A stretch of DNA of 8,220 bases from Planctomycetota bacterium (GCA_003644175.1 QNBS01000089.1:1-8220); one strand, 5' to 3'. Counted from the stretch's first letter, positions 1-7,411 are shown. Notes: generated by a model not told the origin, from the sequence alone. Translations and numbers: made by a program.

Positions 1-48
1 ACATTGAACAACGGCCTTGTGGTTGTCGGCGAGGTCAATACCGCGGCG
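1..48 (+). repeat. 48-base exact direct repeat, copy 1
   Basis: Bases 1-48 are identical to 751-798, an offset of 750 bases and in the same reading frame. They encode the N-terminal stretch TLNNGLVVVGEVNTAA in both M16 genes. Identity stops at base 49, where this copy reads into the middle of an M16 gene and the other continues into a normal N-terminal domain. The repeat may extend to the left of the window. Confidence 0.95.
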
Positions 49-705
49 GGCAAGTACGATTTCGACGCGGTCTGCAAACAGATCGAGCGGTTATTCGGCG
101 CTGAAACGCCCGGGGCGGATATGACGGCAACAACCGGCGCCGCAGGCGACAGGTATACGCATATACCGCACGACGGGGCGCAGGTGCACATAGGGCTTAT
201 GACGCAGGCGCCGCCTATAACGAGCGACGATTATTACGATATCAATGTGGCGGTTTCCGTCCTTTCCGGCGGCATGAGCAGCAGGCTCTTTACCGAGGTG
301 CGCGAGAAACGCGGGCTGTGCTATGCCGTCGGCGCCAAGTACGGCACTTTGAAGGATATTGCCTCGATAAGCTGCTACGCGGGCACGACGCCGGACAAGG
401 CGCAGGAGACGCTGGATGTCATCATTGCCGAGTTCGGCAGGCTGGGCGAGGGGATCAGCGACGGTGAACTGCAAAGGGCCAAGGTGGGCCTGGAGAGTTC
501 GCTGATTATGCAGAGCGAATCCAGCAGCGCCCGGGCAAGCGGAATCGCAGGTGATTATTATCACCTCGGTCGGGTCCGGAGCCTCGAAGAGATCAAGGAA
601 AAGCTCGAAGCCGCCGGCGTCCAATCCGTGCTCGACTGCCTCATGAACAATCCGTTCGCCGACTACACCGTGGCGACAATCGGCCCGAAAAAAATTGATT
701 ATTGA
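1..705 (+). CDS. M16B peptidase family protein, C-terminal portion, 5'-partial and lacking the zinc domain
   Basis: The reading frame is open from base 1 (ACA, Thr) to TGA at 703-705, so the true start lies upstream. The first 16 residues match the N-terminus of the next gene; the protein then passes straight into the late part of the first M16 domain (GKYDFDAVC, about residue 17 on) and the C-terminal M16 domain. That domain is well preserved: the GGMSSRLF and REKRGLCY motifs carry the Arg (codon 301-303) and Tyr (codon 322-324) that bind substrate in this family. About 165 residues that would hold any HXXEH zinc site are missing compared with the neighbour. M16 enzymes are zinc endopeptidases, often built from one zinc-bearing and one Arg/Tyr-bearing subunit. 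The next gene follows after about 27 bases, so they are probably co-transcribed. The internal junction is either a real in-frame deletion or an assembly chimera. The family call is firm; the gene structure is not. Confidence 0.85.
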   Translation, partial: TLNNGLVVVGEVNTAAGKYDFDAVCKQIERLFGAETPGADMTATTGAAGDRYTHIPHDGAQVHIGLMTQAPPITSDDYYDINVAVSVLSGGMSSRLFTEVREKRGLCYAVGAKYGTLKDIASISCYAGTTPDKAQETLDVIIAEFGRLGEGISDGELQRAKVGLESSLIMQSESSSARASGIAGDYYHLGRVRSLEEIKEKLEAAGVQSVLDCLMNNPFADYTVATIGPKKIDY

Positions 706-732
706 CCTTTGCCGGGAGAACAACAGCAGATA

Positions 733-1992
733 ATGGAGTTTAAGCACACAACATTGAACAACGGCCTTGTGGTTGTCGGCGAGGTCAATACCGCGGCGCT
801 TTCCGGGGCGATGGGTTTTTTCGTGCGGACCGGATCGCGCGATGAGACGCCTGCGATAAACGGCGTATCGCATTTTCTCGAACATATGCTGTTTAAGGGC
901 ACCGATGAACTCAGCGCCCTGGAGGTCAACGAGGCGTTCGACAGGACCGGGGCGAAGTTCAACGCCTTTACAAGCGAAGAGAATACGGTGTACTACGCGG
1001 CCGTGCTGCCCGAGTATGTGCTGGAAGTAACCGAGTTGTGGACGAAGCTGTTGCGGCCTGCGCTGCGCGGAGAGGACTTTGACATCGAGAAGAATGTCAT
1101 CACCGAAGAGATCGCCATGTATAAGGATATGCCGCAGTTCGATGTGATGGACACTTGCAAGACGCTTCATTTTGCAGGCCATCCGTGCGGCCAAAGCGTG
1201 TTGGGGACGGTCGAGACGGTCGAGGCGCTGACCGCCGAGCAGATGCGCCAATATTTCTACAGGCGCTATGCGCCGAACAATATGGTGCTTGCCTGCTGCG
1301 GCAATGTGGATTTCGACGCGGTGTGTGAGCTTGCCGAGAAAAAGTGCTCGGACTGGAAGACCGGCGAGGCCCCGCGACAATTGAGCTTCTTCGGCGGCAG
1401 CAGAGACAAACAGCGACAGGTCAAGGCAAACCTCGTCCGTGAGCATATCTGCATCATCAGCCCGGCGGTGTCCATGCAGGATGAGCGACGGTTCGCGATG
1501 TCGCTTCTGGCGACGATTGTGGGGGACGATACCGGCTCGCGGTATTTCTGGGCGATGGTGGACCCGGCGATCGCAGAGACGGCGGCGATGCAGTTTGACT
1601 CGATGGACGGCGTGGGGGTGCTCTACAGCTACCTTAGGTGCAGCCCGGAGAATGCCGCGAAGGTTCTCGACATCATCAGGGTCATCTTTGACGATCTGGC
1701 CGAAAAAGGCGTTACGGAAGATGAGCTTGGCAAGGCCAAGAACAAGGTGCTAAGCGCTCTTACCATCAAGAGCGAGCAACCGATGGGCAGACTGGTCAAT
1801 CTCGGCTTTAACTGGGTCTATACGCAGCAATACCGAAGCATCGCCGATGATGTCGCGGCGATAAAGGCCATAAGCGTCGCCGACGTAAACGCCCTGATTG
1901 GAGAGTTCGACCTCAGAGGATTCACCCGCCTTTCAATCGGTCCGGCATCGGCGGACACCTGTTATCGATCACAACCTCCGCCTGCAATATAA
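733..1992 (+). CDS. M16B family zinc peptidase, HXXEH-bearing subunit
   Basis: Predicted 419-residue protein of the processing-peptidase-like M16B family, close to the usual 410-430. The ATG at 733 gives the typical start MEFKHTTLNNGLVV; a TTG at 709 is in frame but adds atypical residues. GGGAG at 714-718 is a rather distant ribosome site (14 bases), so translation may be coupled to the upstream gene. The N-terminal domain has the inverted zinc motif HFLEH (residues 47-51) and a downstream acidic ligand candidate in NVITEEIAMY (E125/E126). The second domain runs from about residue 230 to 405. In it the usual REKxGLxY motif is replaced (GSRYFWAMVDPAIAET, residues 269-283): Val and Thr occupy the expected Arg and Tyr positions. 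This suggests it needs a partner subunit, plausibly the upstream gene product. No signal peptide is visible, so a cytoplasmic location is likely. The physiological substrate is unknown. Confidence 0.92.
   Translation: MEFKHTTLNNGLVVVGEVNTAALSGAMGFFVRTGSRDETPAINGVSHFLEHMLFKGTDELSALEVNEAFDRTGAKFNAFTSEENTVYYAAVLPEYVLEVTELWTKLLRPALRGEDFDIEKNVITEEIAMYKDMPQFDVMDTCKTLHFAGHPCGQSVLGTVETVEALTAEQMRQYFYRRYAPNNMVLACCGNVDFDAVCELAEKKCSDWKTGEAPRQLSFFGGSRDKQRQVKANLVREHICIISPAVSMQDERRFAMSLLATIVGDDTGSRYFWAMVDPAIAETAAMQFDSMDGVGVLYSYLRCSPENAAKVLDIIRVIFDDLAEKGVTEDELGKAKNKVLSALTIKSEQPMGRLVNLGFNWVYTQQYRSIADDVAAIKAISVADVNALIGEFDLRGFTRLSIGPASADTCYRSQPPPAI
751..798 (+). repeat. 48-base exact direct repeat, copy 2
   Basis: This is the second copy of the repeat at 1-48. 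It lies inside the N-terminus of the intact M16 gene, where it continues naturally into the HXXEH domain, so this copy appears to be in its native setting. Confidence 0.95.
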
Positions 1993-2022
1993 AACGGCCC
2001 AATCGGCGAGGCCGTTTTATTC
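1990..2022. terminator. Bidirectional intrinsic terminator between convergent genes
   Basis: TAAAACGGCC (1990-1999) pairs perfectly with GGCCGTTTTA (2010-2019) around a 10-base loop. The arms give a GC core flanked by a T-run on either strand, so the hairpin can end transcription of the M16 gene rightwards and of glmS leftwards. The left arm begins at the M16 TAA stop codon itself. The glmS stop lies about 26 bases to the right. Confidence 0.8.
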
Positions 2023-2045
2023 TGGATTCGGAGCTTTCGCCGGTT

Positions 2046-3914
2046 TCACTCGACCGTGACGCTTTTTGCGAGGTTTCTTGGTTTGTCGACGTCGTGGCCT
2101 CTCAGCACGGCGGCGTGATAGGCGAGCAACTGCAGCGGCACCACGGTCAACATGGGCTGGAGTTGCTCGGTGGCGTCGGGGATGGTAATGAGGTGGTCGG
2201 CGTACTGTGCGATATGGTCGTCACCTTCGGTTGCAACGATAATGGTCTTTCCCCCGCGGGCGCGCACTTCTTCGATATTTCCCATGATCTTGTCGTATTG
2301 CAAACTTTTTGTGGCAATAAAGACGGTGGGCATCCGGTTGGTAATGAGTGCGATGGGCCCGTGTTTCATTTCGGCGGCGGGCAGCCCTTCGGCGTGGATA
2401 TAGCTGATTTCCTTGAGCTTCAGCGCCCCTTCCAGCGCGACGGGGTAGTTTACGCCGCGTCCGAGGAAGAGCCAGTTTTCCTTGTCGATATTGGCTTGGG
2501 CGATCTGCCTGATATGATCGGATTGCCGGAGGATTGTTTCAATTTTTTCCGGCAGGTCGTTAAGTTCTCCCAGCAGGGCGCCGGCGTAATCGCTGCTCAA
2601 ATGTCGCCTTCTTGCTAACTCGATAGCGAGCATCGTGAGTACTGCGACCTGGGCGGTGAAGGCCTTGGTGCTGGCGACGCCGATTTCCGGCCCGACGCGA
2701 AGATATACGCCTGCATCCGTCGTTCGCGCGATGGTCGAGCCCACCACATTGACCATGCCCAGAACCGTCGCGCCGCGCTCCTTGGCCTGCTCGACAGCCG
2801 CTAACGTGTCGGCCGTTTCACCCGACTGGCTTATCGCGATGACGATAGTGGCGTCCTCGATGATCGGATTGCGATAGCGGAATTCACTGGCGTACTCGAC
2901 TTCGGCGGGAATGCGGGCAAGCTGTTCAAACAGAAACTCCCCGACGAGGCACGCATGCCAGGCCGTGCCGCATGCGGTCAGAATGATTCGTTTCGTCCGC
3001 GTCAGATCGCGAAGCTGCTCGCCGATGCCGCCGAGAACAACACGCGCATTTGCCGGATCGATCCTGCCGCCCAGACACCTCGCAATCGCCGTCGGCTGCT
3101 CGGCGATCTCCTTTTGCATGTAATGATCAAATCCGGCCAGCTCGATCTGCTCGAGTGAGAATTCGATATCCTTCAGTTCCTTGGTGACGACGGCGTTGTC
3201 AATTGTCATCGTGCGAAAGCCTTCGGCGCTTGCGGTTGCCATCTCATTGTCGGAAAGATAAATCGCCTGCGTCGTGTGCTCGACGATGGCGGCGGCGTCC
3301 GAGGCGATGATGTATTCGTTTTCACCCACCCCGAGGATGAGCGGGCTGCCTTTCTTTGCCCCGATCAGCGTATCGGGATAGTCTGCGCACAGAATCGCCA
3401 GTCCGTATGTGCCGCAGAGTTCATGCAGCGCCTGCTGAACGGCCCATTCGAATTTGTTTTCGCTCGCCGGTCGATTGTTGCCGTCGCGGGCATTTTCAGT
3501 CGAATAAAAATACCCGATCAGGTTGGCGATAACCTCACTGTCGGTGTCGCTGGTGAATTGGCATCCCTTGCTCAGCAGCCATTTCTTCAGTGTGGCGTAG
3601 TTCTCGATGATTCCGTTGTGGACGATCGTGATCTTGCCCGTTGCGTCCAGATGCGGATGGGCGTTGATCGTATTCGGCGCGCCGTGCGTCGCCCATCGCG
3701 TATGCCCTATTCCGACAACCTCCTTCGCCTCCCCGGGCGGCAGGATATCTTCGAGCGCGCTGATGCGACCGGCCGTCTTGTAAACTTCGAACGTATCATC
3801 GGCCAGCAGGGCGATCCCCGCCGAGTCATACCCCCGGTACTCCAGTCGCTTTAGACCTTCCAGCAATATCGGACGCGCCGGTTTGTGTCCTATGTAAGCT
3901 ACTATGCCGCACAT
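2046..3914 (-). CDS. glmS: Glutamine--fructose-6-phosphate aminotransferase (isomerizing)
   Basis: Catalyses D-fructose 6-phosphate + L-glutamine to glucosamine 6-phosphate + glutamate, the committed step to UDP-GlcNAc for peptidoglycan and other envelope amino sugars; cytoplasmic. The 622-residue protein starts MCGIVAYIGH, placing the N-terminal nucleophile Cys2 after Met removal. The glutaminase domain (about 1-240) shows RGYDSAG (27-33), HTRWATHG (71-78), NGIIENY (100-106) and SDTDSEV (122-128). Two SIS sugar-isomerase domains follow (about 300-440 and 470-610) with SQSGETADT (362-370) and ASTKAFTAQ (414-422). E502, H518 and the C-terminal loop Lys617 in NLAKSVTVE correspond to the catalytic E488, H504 and K603 of the E. 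coli enzyme. It is about 13 residues longer than E. coli GlmS (609), mainly from an insertion near residues 137-157. The gene stands alone, converging on the M16 pair, with its own promoter. All key residues are present, so it should be active. Confidence 0.98.
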   Translation of the reverse strand: MCGIVAYIGHKPARPILLEGLKRLEYRGYDSAGIALLADDTFEVYKTAGRISALEDILPPGEAKEVVGIGHTRWATHGAPNTINAHPHLDATGKITIVHNGIIENYATLKKWLLSKGCQFTSDTDSEVIANLIGYFYSTENARDGNNRPASENKFEWAVQQALHELCGTYGLAILCADYPDTLIGAKKGSPLILGVGENEYIIASDAAAIVEHTTQAIYLSDNEMATASAEGFRTMTIDNAVVTKELKDIEFSLEQIELAGFDHYMQKEIAEQPTAIARCLGGRIDPANARVVLGGIGEQLRDLTRTKRIILTACGTAWHACLVGEFLFEQLARIPAEVEYASEFRYRNPIIEDATIVIAISQSGETADTLAAVEQAKERGATVLGMVNVVGSTIARTTDAGVYLRVGPEIGVASTKAFTAQVAVLTMLAIELARRRHLSSDYAGALLGELNDLPEKIETILRQSDHIRQIAQANIDKENWLFLGRGVNYPVALEGALKLKEISYIHAEGLPAAEMKHGPIALITNRMPTVFIATKSLQYDKIMGNIEEVRARGGKTIIVATEGDDHIAQYADHLITIPDATEQLQPMLTVVPLQLLAYHAAVLRGHDVDKPRNLAKSVTVE

Positions 3915-3960
3915 TTTATCTACTCAGCTCCAAAACAAGCTAACCAGGATAACCATCAAC

Positions 3961-3997
3961 ACCGCCGATTATACCATGTCGGCCGAATTTCTTACAG
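3961..3997 (-). promoter_or_regulatory. Predicted glmS promoter (extended -10, sigma-70 type)
   Basis: Reading leftwards, TGGTATAAT gives a perfect -10 hexamer (3968-3973) preceded by the extended-10 TG. The -35 is poor: CTGTAA at 3992-3997, 18 bases away, matches the consensus at three positions, as is common for extended -10 promoters. Transcription should begin near 3961, giving a leader of only about 47 bases. That is too short for a glmS ribozyme. GGAG lies 13 bases before the ATG, a weak or distant ribosome site. Confidence 0.65.
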
Positions 3998-4036
3998 CAT
4001 AAAACGAAAAACCCATGCAAAAACGGCCATATAATC

Positions 4037-5755
4037 TCACCTGCTCTTTTTCCGGGCGACATACATCGGGGGACTTAGAAAACCGTGTTTGTTCATAGGC
4101 CAGCCGGCAATACCAAATACTGTCCGGGCAGGCGGCACATATCTTGCCTTAAACGACGCCACATATTCATATTGCGAACCTTCTTTTCCTATATTCTCCA
4201 TGAATTCCTTATTCACTCGCCGGCTGTCAACAGGCCAGCTATCCGACAAGACCAGATAATCCGGAACAAACACACGTTTACCTGTCGGAGTTATATTACC
4301 CTGGTTGTTCCAATCAAAAATCTGTCTGTACCCGTGCCAATACAAATGAGGCGCATAGTTTTTACTCATCCCTGTTCCGACTGTTGCATTCTTGCTCACA
4401 TTGCGCAGAAACCAGTCTTCCGTTCTTTTTCTTGTATCGGATCTCATCTCCAGACTCAGGCCCACACAATACAAAAGAGACAGCCCGTATATAATTCCAA
4501 TAAAACCATAAGACAAATACGCAGGCGCCTTTTTCCACCGAATCAAGTCAACCAGGGATTTGCCCACTATTATAGAGAAGCCGATGTATGCCGGCATCAA
4601 ATAACGAGCCACTATAAAATTAAGCCTCGTTACCGTACTAAGATAAAACACAATAAGAGGCAATAAAAAGAACAGCAGTTTGAACGTATTTTTGTAGGCA
4701 AAATAAATAATTGAACCTGCTGTCACAACAAACAAAGGCCAGCCAAGCCCAAAATATATGTCTTTCCATGTTTGATTCAATATCACCCATTGCGACTTTT
4801 TCGCCCGGCGAAAATTAGTACGCGTCCAGAATTCCACACGCTCCATAAATTCATCGGGCCCGCCAAGGAACCCGTTCAGCAACAAAAACACACCTATAAA
4901 TACTGCCGCCGCCGCCGCCGTCTTCAAGGAAAAGACGCTCAAGACCGCTTTCTTCAATCCGCCGCCTTGCTTAAAACGCACATACGACATCAATACCCAC
5001 GTTGCCAGGCCAAGGCCAAGTACATACCCTAAAGAGCCCTCTTTTGTGCAAAACGTATAGGCCGCACAAAACCCCATGAGTATGTATTGGCTACGGCGGC
5101 CTTCATACACGGCGCGCACGGCAAAGTACGTTGCCCAGGTCAGCCAGAAAATAGCCGGAATATCCACACAACCCACCTTGCTGAAGAATACGAACAATTG
5201 AGATACTGCAAGGGTAAGAACCGCCAACAAAGCCGGCCGGAAATCCCCGAACAGGTAGCGTGATATCAGGAACACCGCCCACATCGTGCCCAGCGACATC
5301 ACAAGAACAATCCATCGTGAAATCGCCGCCAAAAAATCCAGCCGTTTCAGGTCCAGTGTAAAAGAGCGGGTTCCGCCGTCGGATCCCACTCCGCGAATCG
5401 GGCTGTTTTCCCAGTGCTTCAAAAGCGGATAATAAAATATTCCATTTATGATATAATGCCCCCTTGGATATTTGTGCTGCCACTTCTTGAACATTAACTG
5501 CATGTGCCCGACAGTCAGACTACCTTCTATCGCATCCGATTCCCAGGGGGTATTTCCGCATCGCCCCCAGTCAAGGCCGATTAGATTAATGACCAATGCC
5601 AGCAGCATTACGCCCGACAGAGCAAGTACCCGCATCCGCGTCCATCGAATATCCGAAACCCGCCCGCTCAAATCCGGCCTGTTCTTCAACAGCAGAGGCT
5701 CATTGTCCCCTTGTATCTTTCTTTGTCTTGATCTCTTCCTGTTTCTGGCCGGCAT
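4037..5755 (-). CDS. GT-C fold membrane glycosyltransferase (PMT/ArnT-like, GT39/GT83 type)
   Basis: Predicted 572-residue polytopic membrane protein. The start chosen is ATG at 5755, preceded by AGGA with 8-base spacing; a TTG at 5839 would add 28 residues but lies at the predicted transcription start. A basic cytoplasmic tail (residues 1-41, many Arg/Lys) precedes about ten hydrophobic segments: roughly 42-62, 145-166, 172-191, 198-216, 223-258, 279-297, 338-354, 358-373, 380-404 and 412-433. The first large loop contains WESDAIEG (71-78), whose acidic pair (D74, E77) fits the catalytic acidic motif of GT-C enzymes, which use polyprenyl-phosphate sugars on the outer membrane face. A soluble region of about 140 residues ends the protein. 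I cannot name donor or acceptor; lipid or protein glycosylation in the envelope is likely. The gene is noticeably AT-richer than its neighbours (by eye mid-40s percent GC against 55-60), which may mean transfer or simply membrane-protein codon bias. No clear terminator follows it. Confidence 0.8.
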   Translation of the reverse strand: MPARNRKRSRQRKIQGDNEPLLLKNRPDLSGRVSDIRWTRMRVLALSGVMLLALVINLIGLDWGRCGNTPWESDAIEGSLTVGHMQLMFKKWQHKYPRGHYIINGIFYYPLLKHWENSPIRGVGSDGGTRSFTLDLKRLDFLAAISRWIVLVMSLGTMWAVFLISRYLFGDFRPALLAVLTLAVSQLFVFFSKVGCVDIPAIFWLTWATYFAVRAVYEGRRSQYILMGFCAAYTFCTKEGSLGYVLGLGLATWVLMSYVRFKQGGGLKKAVLSVFSLKTAAAAAVFIGVFLLLNGFLGGPDEFMERVEFWTRTNFRRAKKSQWVILNQTWKDIYFGLGWPLFVVTAGSIIYFAYKNTFKLLFFLLPLIVFYLSTVTRLNFIVARYLMPAYIGFSIIVGKSLVDLIRWKKAPAYLSYGFIGIIYGLSLLYCVGLSLEMRSDTRKRTEDWFLRNVSKNATVGTGMSKNYAPHLYWHGYRQIFDWNNQGNITPTGKRVFVPDYLVLSDSWPVDSRRVNKEFMENIGKEGSQYEYVASFKARYVPPARTVFGIAGWPMNKHGFLSPPMYVARKKSR

Positions 5756-5841
5756 AGCGTCTTTCCTGAAGTCAACGCACAAGAGGTCGCCGATACCGCA
5801 TAAATGCTCAAAAAAGCATAATACCTCTCTCAACAGCAATA

Positions 5842-5870
5842 ATACTACGTAAAACTCTGCGAAATGTCAA
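5842..5870 (-). promoter_or_regulatory. Predicted promoter of the glycosyltransferase gene
   Basis: On the minus strand a perfect -35 TTGACA (5865-5870) is followed after exactly 17 bases by TAGTAT (5842-5847), four of six matches to the -10 consensus. The start of transcription would fall near 5835, leaving a leader of about 80 bases before the ATG at 5755. This is independent support for that ATG over the upstream TTG at 5839. Confidence 0.72.
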
Positions 5871-5913
5871 GAGTTATCTGATACGACCGCGCCGGGGCGA
5901 TGTTTTCCGGAGT

Positions 5914-5942
5914 TTGACGCCGACGCTTTAATCTGGTATACT
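5914..5942 (+). promoter_or_regulatory. Predicted promoter of the beta-CASP gene and probably DUF6807 gene
   Basis: TTGACG (5914-5919, five of six) and TATACT (5937-5942, five of six) are separated by 17 bases. TG at 5934-5935 adds an extended -10. Transcription should start near 5949, giving a leader of about 38 bases. It faces away from the glycosyltransferase promoter, with 43 bases between the two -35 elements; I see no clear operator palindrome there. Confidence 0.75.
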
Positions 5943-5973
5943 GCAGCGTTTGAGCGATTATCTAAATCAATGC

Positions 5974-5978
5974 AGGAG
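5974..5978 (+). promoter_or_regulatory. Ribosome binding site of the beta-CASP gene
   Basis: AGGAG lies 8 bases before the ATG at 5987, which fixes that codon as the start. Confidence 0.85.
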
Positions 5979-5986
5979 AGCGGTTT

Positions 5987-7393
5987 ATGCGGATCAAATT
6001 GAGTTTTCTCGGTGCTGCCGGCAATGTTACCGGTTCGCGACATCTTCTCGAGGCCGACGGCGTCAAGGTGCTTGTCGATTGCGGCATTTATCAGGAACGC
6101 GACCTGCAGAATCGCAACTGGGACGAGTTTCCCGTCCCGCCTTCGAGCATCGATGCGGTCTTGCTGACACATGCCCACCTGGACCACTGCGGCCTGGTTC
6201 CAAAGCTGGTCAAAGACGGTTTCAAGGGACGTATCTACTGTACGGGCGCCACCGCCGAAATCGCAAAGATCGTGATGCTGGACGCCGGCCACATCATGGA
6301 AGAAGATGCCAAATACAAAAAGAAACGACACAAACGAGAAGGCCGAATACCGCCCCGCCCCGTGAAACCTCTCTACACCGTCGAGGACGCCCAGGCGTGC
6401 GAGCAGATGTTTTCGGCGGTCAAGTATGAGCAGCGGGTTCGAGTCGCCGGCGGCGTGGAGGCAAGTTTTCACGAGGCCGGCCACATTCTCGGCTCGTCGA
6501 TGATAAAGCTAAAGGTCCGCCTCGACGGCGAGTCGCGGACCATTCTGTTCAGCGGCGATATAGGCAGAGACGGCAAACCCATTCTTAATGACCCCGCCGA
6601 CTTTGACCATGCCGATTACGTGCTCATCGAGTCGACCTACGGCGACCGCATCCACCAGAGTGTCGATGATGTCAAGGCCAAACTCGCCCAGGCGATCAAC
6701 ATGACAATAAAAGCCGGCGGCAACGTGGTCATCCCGAGTTTCTCCGTCGAACGAAGCCAGGAAGTGCTCTATTACCTCAACGAACTGCAGTTGGAAAAGA
6801 AGATTCCGCATGTCATGGCGTTTCTCGACAGCCCGATGGCGATCAGGGTGACAAAGGTATTCAAGGACCACCCCGAAATATTCGACGAAGAGATGACGGC
6901 TCTGGTTGACAATCATGAATCTCCATTTGATTTTCACGGCTTGAAGATGACACGGACCACCAGGGAGTCCAAGGCGATCAACACTATCCGCGGCACCGTC
7001 ATCATCATCGCGGGCTCCGGCATGTGCACCGGCGGCCGGGTCAAACACCACCTCATCAACAACATATCCCGCCCCGAAAGCACAATACTCTTTGTGGGCT
7101 ATCAGGCCGTCGGCACATTAGGCAGACATATTGTCGAGGGCGCCGAAAAAATCAGAATCCTGGGCCAGACGCGAAAAGTCAAAGCCAAAATCGTGCGTGT
7201 GCACGGCTTCTCCGCCCATGCCGACAAAGACGAACTGCTCCAATGGCTAAGCGCCCTTGAAAAGGCGCCAAGGCGCGTCTTTGTCATTCACGGCGAGAAA
7301 GAGGCCGCCGCCAGTTTCGCAGACTATGTACGGAACAAAAAGGGCTGGAATGTTACCGTGCCCGCCTATCGGGACGAAATCATAATTGACTGA
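5987..7393 (+). CDS. Beta-CASP metallo-beta-lactamase fold RNase/hydrolase (CPSF73/YSH1-like)
   Basis: Predicted 468-residue two-metal hydrolase, the usual size for bacterial stand-alone beta-CASP proteins related to the CPSF cleavage subunit; probably a cytoplasmic ribonuclease. The MBL core has HAHLDH (residues 62-67), then H166 in HEAGHILGS and D191 in FSGDIGRDGKP, which complete the zinc ligands. The beta-CASP segment (about 210-390) begins with motif A, ESTYGDR (215-221), and contains the SGMCTGGR signature with motif B His in KHHL (353-356). The C-terminal RMMBL region has HGFSAHADKDEL (406-417) and motif C His in HGEKE (435-439). All catalytic motifs are present, so activity is expected. 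It lacks the long C-terminal domain of RNase J and the KH domains of archaeal CPSF homologues. It has its own promoter and a strong ribosome site, and is followed after 26 bases by the DUF6807 gene. The RNA target cannot be told from sequence. Confidence 0.93.
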   Translation: MRIKLSFLGAAGNVTGSRHLLEADGVKVLVDCGIYQERDLQNRNWDEFPVPPSSIDAVLLTHAHLDHCGLVPKLVKDGFKGRIYCTGATAEIAKIVMLDAGHIMEEDAKYKKKRHKREGRIPPRPVKPLYTVEDAQACEQMFSAVKYEQRVRVAGGVEASFHEAGHILGSSMIKLKVRLDGESRTILFSGDIGRDGKPILNDPADFDHADYVLIESTYGDRIHQSVDDVKAKLAQAINMTIKAGGNVVIPSFSVERSQEVLYYLNELQLEKKIPHVMAFLDSPMAIRVTKVFKDHPEIFDEEMTALVDNHESPFDFHGLKMTRTTRESKAINTIRGTVIIIAGSGMCTGGRVKHHLINNISRPESTILFVGYQAVGTLGRHIVEGAEKIRILGQTRKVKAKIVRVHGFSAHADKDELLQWLSALEKAPRRVFVIHGEKEAAASFADYVRNKKGWNVTVPAYRDEIIID

Positions 7394-7405
7394 CGATCAA
7401 CAGTT

Positions 7406-7411
7406 GAGGAG
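7406..7411 (+). promoter_or_regulatory. Ribosome binding site of the DUF6807 gene
   Basis: GAGGAG lies 8 bases before the ATG at 7420 and decides that start. It sits within the 26-base gap after the beta-CASP stop codon, in which no terminator or promoter is visible. Confidence 0.85.

Noticed and set aside
91..1446. 451-codon open frame on the minus strand opposite both M16 genes
   Set aside because: It runs antisense across two genes and the gap between them. Its composition (Arg, His and Leu rich, no recognisable motif) is what codon bias of the real + strand genes produces.
4030..4035. TATAAT on the + strand just before the glycosyltransferase stop
   Set aside because: It would drive only antisense transcription into the glycosyltransferase gene. 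Such AT-rich hexamers are expected by chance in this AT-rich gap.
3915..4036. glmS ribozyme or other riboswitch upstream of glmS
   Set aside because: Only 122 bases are available and the predicted leader is about 47 bases. I see no conserved ribozyme core, which would need well over 100 bases.
4905..4919. Five GCC units in a row inside the glycosyltransferase gene
   Set aside because: It encodes part of an alanine run in a membrane segment; too short to suggest phase variation, and unit changes would stay in frame.
5804..5819. Small hairpin ATGCT/AGCAT in the glycosyltransferase leader
   Set aside because: Only five base pairs, and the T-run is in the loop and not after the stem, so it does not resemble a terminator or attenuator.
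5756..5839. 28-residue N-terminal extension of the glycosyltransferase from TTG at 5839
   Set aside because: The TTG lies at the predicted transcription start, and the ATG at 5755 has a good AGGA site and gives a typical basic tail.
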